Part shown: positions 1 to 4,915 of the stretch, piece by piece
Position numbering within the stretch: the stretch's first letter is position 1
How the letters are laid out: each line of letters begins with the position of its first letter
Source of the DNA: Pauljensenia sp.
GTDB taxonomy: Bacteria > Actinomycetota > Actinomycetes > Actinomycetales > Actinomycetaceae
Assembly: GCA_029983625.1 (NCBI GenBank)
Contig: JASBZF010000037.1
Span: 1-14,938 of the forward strand
Direction: 5' to 3'
DNA: 14,938 nt
Translations under genes and position numbers: made by a program
The notes under the pieces: generated by a model
The model's database searches: none
The model's input: only the letters and a program-made list of their open reading frames with translations
Told to the model about the DNA's origin: nothing

Positions 1-339
1 GCGACCATCACCACCGGCAAGTTCGGGCGCGACGTCATCACCTACCAAGGCCAAAACACCGCTAAACGCTGGGACTGGATCGAAACCTACGGACCGAAGC
101 TCGTGGAGAACATCGTCCAAGCAACCGCCCGCGATCTCCTCGCCCACGCGATCCGCACCGTGGAGGCCAAAGAGTGGCCGGTGGTGATGCATGTTCACGA
201 TGAACTTATTATCGAGACTCCTAAAGATGCTGTGACGGTGGGGCAGGTCACGGCGGCCATGTGTGAGGCACCATCCTGGGCTGAGGGGTTGCCGTTGGAT
301 GCGGATGGTTACCAGTGCGAATATTATCGGAAGGATTAG
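1..339 (+). CDS. Phage-type family A DNA polymerase, C-terminal fragment (5' end outside window)
   Basis: The reading frame is open from base 1 and ends at TAG 337-339, giving 112 residues of the C-terminal palm region of a family A (Pol I-like) DNA polymerase. The diagnostic piece is motif C, MHVHDELIIE (about 188-217), where the His-Asp-Glu triad carries a catalytic metal-binding aspartate. Upstream residues (TGKFGRDVITYQGQN, TARDLLAHAI) fit the end of the fingers/palm of short phage polymerases rather than housekeeping PolA, which is inferred from the context of an antirepressor downstream. The rest of the gene lies left of the window, so completeness cannot be judged. Its stop codon overlaps the stop of the convergent Abi-like gene. 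A start at GTG 103 would only be internal. Confidence 0.85.
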   Translation, partial: ATITTGKFGRDVITYQGQNTAKRWDWIETYGPKLVENIVQATARDLLAHAIRTVEAKEWPVVMHVHDELIIETPKDAVTVGQVTAAMCEAPSWAEGLPLDADGYQCEYYRKD

Positions 340-1049
340 ATGGGTTTTTGGCCCAGCACAGTGGTAATGGTGCTGGTGGCCTGTAGATGGGTTGCAAGTT
401 CGGGCAGGAGCATCTGGGCAAGATCAACAATCTTGGCTTGGCATTGTGTGATTTCTTGTTCGCGTCTGGAAGTGAACAATGGTTCATGGTGCGATGCACG
501 GTTACGCACCGTGTTGATAATCGTTAGAGAAGCCTCAATGTCGCGCCGGTCAGTGCCTTTAGGGAATGCTCGTGAAAGGTAGGGAATCCACAGGGTTTTT
601 TCGTGTGCGGTGTCGGTGAGGTGACGCCAAAACCCGAAAGAGAGTTCGGCAATGATCGCACCAATAGCCGGGGCGTTCGTGTGAAGACGCTGGAGGGCTT
701 CATCGATACTTCGCCGGTTACGCTCATTCAAATCAATGTTTTTGCCACGGCGTTTGCGCACCAACGCGCTGCGGATTGGGGAGGAAGAGTCCAACAGCCA
801 ATGCTCGCCACCCGCCCAGTGGGCTTCTAAAACCTTGTTGTAGCTGTTACGAACCGCAACCTCAATATGTGCCACATCATGCATAAGCGCGGCGGCAAGT
901 TGCAGATTCCACTCATAAAGCGCCAACGCCCGCTCAGGATCGTTGCTTGCGACTTGGAGATAGCGTTGCCAGCGCGGTGCAGAGAGCCAGGTGATGATCC
1001 ACTGTGTTGAATCGTCCAACCTGCCCCGCCTTTTCCTGAGCTTTCGCAT
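336..1049 (-). CDS. Abi-like (Abi_2 family) HEPN-domain protein, putative abortive-infection/phage-defence protein
   Basis: This 237-residue protein resembles the Abi_2 (AbiD/AbiF) family. Typical landmarks are an N-terminal helix with a YEWN-type segment, HIEVAVRNSYN near residue 65, ELSFGFWRHL near 140, and a C-terminal NRASHHEPLF. The R-x4-H motif (RNRASH, about residues 182-187) followed by HEP is the HEPN signature that acts as an RNase active site in many toxins and abortive-infection proteins. Family knowledge supports a role in phage defence; the activity is inferred here. I chose ATG at 1049; a TTG at 1058 would add three residues, and neither has a strong ribosome site. It is convergent with the phage polymerase, with stops overlapping at 336-339, so it looks like cargo lodged beside phage genes. 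No partner gene is visible, so it may act alone. Confidence 0.8.
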   Translation of the reverse strand: MRKLRKRRGRLDDSTQWIITWLSAPRWQRYLQVASNDPERALALYEWNLQLAAALMHDVAHIEVAVRNSYNKVLEAHWAGGEHWLLDSSSPIRSALVRKRRGKNIDLNERNRRSIDEALQRLHTNAPAIGAIIAELSFGFWRHLTDTAHEKTLWIPYLSRAFPKGTDRRDIEASLTIINTVRNRASHHEPLFTSRREQEITQCQAKIVDLAQMLLPELATHLQATSTITTVLGQKPI

Positions 1050-1108
1050 GTACGTCAATGCCCCGGCGAGAATGCCTCACCAGGAAAACCTGACAGGCAG
1101 CGCTCCAC

Positions 1109-1163
1109 CGGGGCTTCAAAAAAATTCTAGCAGATAACTAGCTCGCTTGCGCTTGAAACCCCG
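1109..1163. repeat. Imperfect inverted repeat spanning the Abi promoter
   Basis: The left arm CGGGGCTTCAA (1109-1119) and right arm TTGAAACCCCG (1153-1163) match as 5+5 bp with one mismatch in the middle. They bracket the extended -10 of the Abi-like gene, with a second small repeat CTAG...CTAG inside. It could be an operator or a transcript hairpin; nothing decides between these. Confidence 0.35.
1124..1132 (-). promoter_or_regulatory. Extended -10 promoter candidate for the Abi-like gene
   Basis: Read on the minus strand this is TGCTAGAAT: a TAGAAT hexamer (5 of 6 matches to TATAAT) preceded by the TGn extension. No good -35 is seen at 17 bp, which is normal for extended -10 promoters. Transcription would start near 1117, about 70 nt before the ATG of the Abi-like gene. 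This is prediction by eye only. Confidence 0.4.
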
Positions 1164-1218
1164 TGTTTACAGTCTTTCAACTCTTACCCCAAGGGCAAGA
1201 CTCGGCGGAGTAGCTGCC

Positions 1219-1281
1219 ATGGAACGCAAATTTCTGCCGCCTGGGTGGTTAACAAATCGGGCCTCGTCGGCCGTGGGTTGA
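1219..1281 (+). CDS. Possible 20-codon leader ORF upstream of the antirepressor
   Basis: ATG 1219 opens a short frame ending at TGA 1279-1281, encoding MERKFLPPGWLTNRASSAVG. GGAG at 1206-1209 sits about nine bases before the ATG, a good Shine-Dalgarno spacing. The frame runs into the left arm of the large hairpin at 1263-1319, so a ribosome finishing it would melt that arm. No family is recognised. It could be a regulatory leader peptide, the stump of an old gene (the residues faintly suggest the start of a helix-turn-helix/excisionase protein), or chance. Confidence 0.3.
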   Translation: MERKFLPPGWLTNRASSAVG

Positions 1282-1319
1282 GAGGGAGCAATCCCGCCCC
1301 TTCTCGAACCACCGACGAG
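1263..1319 (+). promoter_or_regulatory. Long RNA hairpin in the antirepressor 5' leader
   Basis: The outer stem is a perfect 8-bp inverted repeat, CTCGTCGG (1263-1270) with CCGACGAG (1312-1319). After an internal bulge, an inner stem forms: GGTT/AACC, GAGA/TCTC and GGG/CCC between 1276-1286 and 1298-1310, with single-base bulges. About 19 pairs are possible in total. No U-tract follows, so it is unlikely to be a plain Rho-independent terminator. It ends four bases before the antirepressor ribosome site (AAAGG 1323-1327). Confidence 0.5.
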
Positions 1320-1336
1320 TTCGAAAGGCCAAGCCC

Positions 1337-2137
1337 ATGAACACCGATTTACAAACCTTCAACCACGATGCCTTCGGGATGGTGCGCACCACCACCGACG
1401 AAAACGGCCAGATCCTCTTTTGTGGCCGCGATGTCGCCACAGCCTTGGGGTATGAGAATCCTGGCAAGGCCATCCGCATGCACTGCCGCCAGGATGGGGG
1501 TCCAAAACGGTACCCCATCATTGACGCTCTTGGCCGCATCCAAGACGCCATCTTCATCACCGAAGGCGACCTCTACCGCCTCATCGTCTTCTCACACCTG
1601 CCGGCAGCGCAGCGTTTTGAGACCTGGGTGATGGAAGAAGTCCTGCCCAGCATCCGCAAGTACAGCATGTATGCCAAGGGTGAGTTGCTCGCTAACCCGG
1701 ATATTCTCCTTGCGATGGCCCAGCAACTGGTCGCTGATAAGCGCCAGATTCAGGAGTTGGAGACACGCACTCTGGTTCAGGCCCAGCAACTGGCCGAGGC
1801 TGCCCCGAAGGTCACCTATTATGAGCACGTACTGCAAACCAAAGGCACGATGCCCATCACGGTGATCGCCAAGGACTACGGTCTGTCGGGCACAGCGCTC
1901 AACAGGATCCTCCATGAGGAGGGTGCGCAGTTTAAGCAGTCCGGTGTCTGGGTGCTTTACGCCAAATACCAGGACAAGGGCTACACCTCCACCAAGACCC
2001 ACCTGGTCGGTGATGAGGGCAGCCAGAAATCCTATGTTCACACTTACTGGACCCAGGCTGGCCGCTTGTTCATTTACGACGTGCTGAAGAACCGTCGCGG
2101 CATCCTACTCCTGATCGAGACGAGGGATGCCAAATGA
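1337..2137 (+). CDS. Phage antirepressor, BRO-N plus KilAC domains
   Basis: This 266-residue protein has the two-domain layout of phage antirepressors (Ant/KilA type). Residues about 10-113 are a BRO-N domain: FGMVRTTTDENG, FCGRDVATALGYENPGKAI, the ITEGDLYRLI segment, then FETWVMEEVLPSIRKY. A short helical linker (about 125-155) leads to a KilAC DNA-binding domain at about 160-260, with TKGTMPITVIAKDYG, LNRILHEEGAQFKQSGVW and a final QAGRLFIYDVL. Such proteins relieve prophage repression or bind phage DNA; which applies here is unknown. The start ATG 1337 has AAAGG eight bases upstream. The next gene starts inside its stop (ATGA 2134-2137), implying translational coupling. It is intact although the flanking phage genes are partial. 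Confidence 0.9.
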   Translation: MNTDLQTFNHDAFGMVRTTTDENGQILFCGRDVATALGYENPGKAIRMHCRQDGGPKRYPIIDALGRIQDAIFITEGDLYRLIVFSHLPAAQRFETWVMEEVLPSIRKYSMYAKGELLANPDILLAMAQQLVADKRQIQELETRTLVQAQQLAEAAPKVTYYEHVLQTKGTMPITVIAKDYGLSGTALNRILHEEGAQFKQSGVWVLYAKYQDKGYTSTKTHLVGDEGSQKSYVHTYWTQAGRLFIYDVLKNRRGILLLIETRDAK

Positions 2138-2394
2138 GTGTCTCCCGTATCCAAGGAACCTCGCTGGGCGAGTTGATGGCTGCTGCCGGTATCGGCATCG
2201 AAACCAAGAATGCTGAGGGGTACCCGGACTCGACCACCTTCCAGGCGCTGCGCCGGGTGCAGCGAGCTGAGTTTGGTTACCGGCCACTGACCTACATCTG
2301 CTCACCCTATAGGGGTAACACCCAGGCCAAGACCTCACCGGCCGCCAAGTCGACGAAGCCCTCATCGCGGTTGCTGACGCAAAAGAAGCCATGA
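2134..2394 (+). pseudogene. 3'-truncated phage accessory gene with 'YICSPYRG' motif
   Basis: The start overlaps the antirepressor stop as ATGA. Residues 1-60 look like a real protein: a Gly/Ala-rich N-terminus, an arginine-rich VQRAEFGYRPL segment, then TYICSPYRGNTQ. That motif opens the DUF4406/DUF7768-like, deoxyribosyltransferase-type fold found in many phage genes. Family members continue for about 80-100 more residues, with a conserved PH and a late acidic segment. Here the sequence turns after about 2320 into low-complexity Ser/Lys/Pro and stops at 86 residues. In another frame the same stretch reads LTGRQVDEALIAVADAKEAM, which looks like real protein. I therefore read this as a deletion or frameshift junction, not a functional short protein. 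Confidence 0.55.
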
Positions 2395-2875
2395 ACCAAA
2401 CCGGTGCACCACCTTGGTCGCCGACCCCACCTTCCAGAACAAACGCACAGCCTCCACACGCTGCGCCTCCGAATACGCAACCCTCACAGAAAAACCCTCC
2501 AACTTTCCGTCCGAGCTGCCTGGTGTCCTTTAATTCGAAGACGAAGGCTGGTTATCGGCTTTGGAGGAGCCGTTCCATCGGGTCAGTGGGTAGCGGGGTG
2601 TAGTCGGTGGTGCAGTTGGCTTTGACGATGTCGAAAATCTCATATCACAACACATTCGCCTGCTTCTGAAAACTCTGACGGCAGCTCGAGGTGTGAAAAT
2701 GTGTGTCAATGGACCGCGCCGTGATGTCCCATACGCTTTGTCTGCACAGGAGATCAACGAACGCACCTGCATGGCTGCGTTGATGAAGCTATACCAGCAG
2801 TTAAGGGAATACAAAAGGGCGCGTATCACGACCTGACTGCGACGTAGCGCGAATATCGTTTTAGACTCCTCAGTT
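2395..2875. other. Scrambled remnant region between phage genes and bcp
   Basis: No convincing intact gene is seen in these 480 bp. Around 2390-2532 a plus-strand frame gives CTTLVADPTFQNKR...TEKPSNFPSELPGVL, protein-like but without a start. On the minus strand 2552-2644 reads YEIFDIVKANCTTDYTPLPT and ends in TAA, also without a start. Fragments in different frames and strands suggest several deletion junctions at the edge of the integrated element. The bcp promoter should lie near the right end, but I cannot place it firmly. Confidence 0.5.
2594..2836 (+). pseudogene. Unrecognised open frame, probable gene remnant
   Basis: The frame is open from just after a TAG at 2591 to TGA 2834-2836. 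It contains helix-forming segments (FDDVENLISQHIRLLLKTL, then SAQEINERTCMAALMKLYQQ) and ends in a basic KRARITT tail. The only reasonable starts are GTG 2693 and ATG 2699, giving 45-47 residues with no good ribosome site. The helical part before those starts argues for a gene that lost its 5' end. No family recognised. Confidence 0.25.
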
Positions 2876-3352
2876 ATGACACAGCTTGGCGAAGGCATGA
2901 TGGCACCTGATTTCACAGCGGAGTCTACGCACGGGACGATCACCCTGTCAGAACTCTTAACCCAGGCGCAAGCAGGTGTCATCGTCTACTTCTATCCGAA
3001 AGCTTTAACGCCGGGATGCACGACCGAAGCCTGCGATTTTCGTGATTCGTGGAACTCTTTTCAGAGTGCGGGCTACACGGTGCTGGGCGTGAGTGCCGAT
3101 CCTTTGCCCCTCTTGGAACGTTTCGCGGCCAAGGAATCCCTGAACTTTCCTCTTGTGTGTGATCCTGAGCATGAGATTCTTCGTGCCTGGGGTGCATGGG
3201 GTGAAAAGAAGAACTACGGCAGAGTGTATGAGGGGATCATCCGTTCCACCTTTGTTGTTGCTCCGAACGGTCGCGTGCGTCTTGCGAAATACAACGTGAA
3301 GGCAAACGGACACGTGGCGCGTGTGCGCAAAGAATTAGGTCTCGATCAGTGA
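2876..3352 (+). CDS. bcp: Thioredoxin-dependent thiol peroxidase (BCP/PrxQ-type peroxiredoxin)
   Basis: This 158-residue protein is close to the usual BCP length of about 155. It reduces hydrogen and organic peroxides in the cytoplasm using thioredoxin. The active-site segment P-K-A-L-T-P-G-C-T-T-E-A-C (residues 41-53) shows the peroxidatic Cys48 and, five residues on, Cys53, the resolving Cys of atypical 2-Cys BCPs. The N-terminal APDF (10-13) and late IRSTFVVAPNGRV (about 122-134) are also typical. ATG 2876 gives the normal seven-residue lead before APDF but has no clear ribosome site, so the message may be leaderless or nearly so; ATG 2897 has GAAGG upstream but would clip the fold. It is the first chromosomal gene after the phage remnant and ends just before a strong hairpin. 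Confidence 0.93.
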   Translation: MTQLGEGMMAPDFTAESTHGTITLSELLTQAQAGVIVYFYPKALTPGCTTEACDFRDSWNSFQSAGYTVLGVSADPLPLLERFAAKESLNFPLVCDPEHEILRAWGAWGEKKNYGRVYEGIIRSTFVVAPNGRVRLAKYNVKANGHVARVRKELGLDQ

Positions 3353-3358
3353 AGAAAT

Positions 3359-3380
3359 GGCGCGACCGCCCGGTCGCGCC
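3359..3380. terminator. Hairpin terminator shared by bcp and tRNA-Lys
   Basis: A perfect 9-bp stem, GGCGCGACC (3359-3367) with GGTCGCGCC (3372-3380), has a GCCC loop. It starts seven bases after the bcp stop. Read from the minus strand the stem is followed by ATTTCTTC, a partial U-tract, so it may mainly end the tRNA transcript while also stopping bcp. Confidence 0.75.
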
Positions 3381-3388
3381 ATCGAAAG

Positions 3389-3461
<73 letters not shown>

Positions 3462-3484
3462 GGGGGTCTTGCGACCAAGACACC

Positions 3485-3513
3485 ACTTTACCGTCCAGGC
3501 AGGATCGATGCAA
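3485..3513 (-). promoter_or_regulatory. Promoter of tRNA-Lys
   Basis: On the minus strand TTGCAT (3513-3508) and TAAAGT (3490-3485) are separated by exactly 17 bp, each matching 4 of 6 consensus positions. Transcription would begin near 3478, about 17 nt before the mature tRNA 5' end at 3461. Confidence 0.6.
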
Positions 3514-3557
3514 AAATACGTCCTGAGAAGACCACCACACAAGCGAATCGAGGGCAT

Positions 3558-4253
3558 ATGGCTGCAGTGACGTGCAGGTCCGGCGGCGAGCCGCGCGCAA
3601 CACAAGTCGCCCAGGACTACCTCAAAGTAATGTGGAGCAGCGAAGAAGCCGGAGCGGACGGGATCTCCGTCAATGATTTAGCGGCACAGATGGGGGTGGT
3701 GGCTTCAACGGCATCGGAAAACGTGGCACGACTGGCATCGCGAGGACTCGTCACGCATGAGCCGTATCGCAGGGTGCATTTCACGGATGAAGGACGCGCT
3801 CTGGCAATCGCAATGGTGCGACGTCACCGGCTCTTAGAAACCTACTTGCATGAACACCTGAACTTCGACTGGGACGAAGTTCACGAAGAAGCGGAAATCC
3901 TCGAACACGCTGTCACAGACCGTCTTCTCGATCATATTGATGCCGCACTCGGTCATCCGAATCGCGATCCGCACGGCGACCCGATTCCCGATCCTTCAGG
4001 GGCCGTCACGGTCCAACCAATGTGTGCCTTGCTGGACCTTGCTGAGGGGACATGGGCAAGCGTCGCTCGCCTCTCAGATGAAGATTCTCAGACTCTGCGC
4101 GATCTGGATGCTATCGGTTTGCGACTCGACGCGCGTGTGCGCCTGAGGCGACGCGAGGGCGAGAACCTGGTCCTCGATATCGAGGACCAGGCCGAAATTT
4201 GCGTGTCGGCTGCAACTGTTCGACTCGTACAAGTCACGCCGCTGGATGCGTGA
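3558..4253 (+). CDS. mntR: MntR-like manganese-dependent transcriptional regulator (DtxR family)
   Basis: This 231-residue protein has the three-part DtxR layout: winged helix (about 15-80, with ISVNDLAAQMGV and TASENVARLASRGLV), dimerisation/metal domain (about 85-145, RRHRLLETYL through HGDPIP), and a C-terminal SH3/FeoA-like domain. Aligning by eye, Asp20 before Tyr sits where Bacillus MntR has Asp8 (DtxR has Met10). Glu113 in EAEILEH replaces DtxR Cys102, matching MntR Glu99. His90, Glu94, His109, Glu116 and His117 fill the remaining ligand positions. This set points to Mn(II) rather than Fe(II); specificity is inferred. It probably represses Mn uptake genes, none of which is in view. The start ATG 3558 has GAGGG a few bases upstream; GTG 3567 is an alternative. 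The gene is divergent from tRNA-Lys. Confidence 0.88.
   Translation: MAAVTCRSGGEPRATQVAQDYLKVMWSSEEAGADGISVNDLAAQMGVVASTASENVARLASRGLVTHEPYRRVHFTDEGRALAIAMVRRHRLLETYLHEHLNFDWDEVHEEAEILEHAVTDRLLDHIDAALGHPNRDPHGDPIPDPSGAVTVQPMCALLDLAEGTWASVARLSDEDSQTLRDLDAIGLRLDARVRLRRREGENLVLDIEDQAEICVSAATVRLVQVTPLDA
4166..4191. repeat. 26-bp perfect palindrome inside mntR
   Basis: Half-site CCTGGTCCTCGAT (4166-4178) is followed directly by its exact complement ATCGAGGACCAGG (4179-4191). It lies in the coding region for the C-terminal SH3-like domain (NLVLDIEDQA). There is no spacer, so as RNA it would fold into a tight hairpin and as DNA it is a symmetric site. Confidence 0.8.
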
Positions 4254-4265
4254 ACAGCGGCGTGA
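4234..4265 (+). terminator. Hairpin over the mntR stop codon
   Basis: An 11-bp perfect stem, TCACGCCGCTG (4234-4244) with CAGCGGCGTGA (4255-4265), has a 10-nt loop containing the TGA stop (4251-4253). There is little U-tract after it, as is common in GC-rich bacteria. A second hairpin follows at 4320. Confidence 0.6.
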
Positions 4266-4319
4266 TCTGACGTGTTGCAGCGCTACGCGCGACACGCGGA
4301 AAGTGTCTCAGCGCTCTTC

Positions 4320-4343
4320 TCCTCGACTTCGAGGATCTTCTTT
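4320..4343 (+). terminator. Second terminator after mntR
   Basis: Stem TCCTCG/CGAGGA with loop ACTT (4320-4335) is followed by TCTTCTTT, the classic Rho-independent layout in the plus direction. It lies just before the convergent HIT gene stop at 4355. Confidence 0.6.
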
Positions 4344-4354
4344 ACGGACCTTCT

Positions 4355-4801
4355 TCACTGAAGCGTGAGTGAATTCATGCTGTGAGGAACCTGCGCGCCG
4401 TGTCCTCGCGCGATGAGGGTGTCACGCAGACGATGCATCGCGTCATCAAGTTCTTCTGCGCTGGCTTGTGTTGCCTGCGTGAAAAGGATGTCAGCTTCAC
4501 TGCGCAAAGGGATCACATGAAGATGAGTGTGGGGCACCTCGAAACCTGCGATCACCAGCCCCGCCCTCGGCACCCTAAAAGCATCCTCTTGAGCTTGGCC
4601 GATGATATGGGCAACGCCCATGAGGTGAGAAGCTACATCATGTGGAGTGTCCGTCCACTTCGGATAGGGTTCACGCGGAACAACGAGGACGTGACCGGGA
4701 GCCGTGGGTTCAATCGTCGCAAAAGCAACACACACCTGATCGGCCCACACGAAACGACCGGGCCACTCACCGGAAATGATTTTGCTAAAAACGCTTGCCA
4801 T
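4355..4801 (-). CDS. HIT-family nucleotide hydrolase/transferase
   Basis: This 148-residue protein belongs to the histidine-triad superfamily. The triad is HTHLHVIPL at residues 91-99; the middle His of such motifs forms the covalent nucleotidyl intermediate. Upstream, the segment around PTAPGHVLVVPREP (32-45) is the usual nucleotide-binding strand and turn, and the N-terminus VFSKIISGEWP is standard. HIT proteins of this size hydrolyse AMP-linked substrates such as adenosine phosphoramidates; the substrate here is unknown. The frame stays open upstream to about 5044, but ATG 4801 matches family starts and has AGAGGTGAG about 10 bases before it. The gene is divergent from leuS with 114 bp between, and convergent with mntR. 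Its ribosome site has a complementary partner upstream (see 4812-4861). Confidence 0.92.
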   Translation of the reverse strand: MASVFSKIISGEWPGRFVWADQVCVAFATIEPTAPGHVLVVPREPYPKWTDTPHDVASHLMGVAHIIGQAQEDAFRVPRAGLVIAGFEVPHTHLHVIPLRSEADILFTQATQASAEELDDAMHRLRDTLIARGHGAQVPHSMNSLTLQ

Positions 4802-4811
4802 GCGCTTATTC

Positions 4812-4861
4812 TCACCTCTTTTCCTCGCAGTGACCACTGTTGCCACGGCACAAGGAGGTGA
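4812..4861. promoter_or_regulatory. Inverted repeat pairing the HIT ribosome site with a 16S-like sequence
   Basis: Plus-strand TCACCTCTTT (4812-4821) pairs with AAGGAGGTGA (4852-4861) over 10 bp with one G.T pair and a 30-nt loop. On the minus strand the first arm is the HIT Shine-Dalgarno region and the second reads TCACCTCCTT, the same as the 16S rRNA 3' end. A HIT transcript starting upstream of 4861 could therefore hide its own ribosome site. It could also be a DNA operator in the divergent promoter region. Confidence 0.45.
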
Positions 4862-4902
4862 TGGTCTACCCTTACTAAGGTCGCATATCGTGAACGTGAA
4901 GA

Positions 4903-4915
4903 AGGGGAGGCCCCT
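4903..4915 (+). promoter_or_regulatory. leuS ribosome site folded in a small hairpin
   Basis: AGGGG (4903-4907) and CCCCT (4911-4915) are complementary with AGG as the loop, directly touching the leuS ATG at 4916. The same purine run GGGGAGG is the only leuS Shine-Dalgarno candidate, so the stem would compete with ribosome binding. Confidence 0.5.

Noticed and set aside
2530..2982. 150-codon minus-strand ORF
   Set aside because: It overlaps the start of bcp, its composition is rich in Ser/Arg/Cys as expected of an antisense shadow, and no domain is visible.
3462..3557. MntR autoregulatory operator
   Set aside because: I looked for a clear dyad between the tRNA promoter and the mntR start and saw none good enough to report.
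4852..4862. AAGGAGGTGAT as the ribosome site of an upstream leuS start or small gene
   Set aside because: The only start nearby is inside the motif itself and gives a five-codon ORF; the leuS frame has no start codon between TGA 4859 and ATG 4916.
4802..4915. T-box or leucine attenuator for leuS
   Set aside because: No T-box core sequence, no run of leucine codons and too little room for the full structure.
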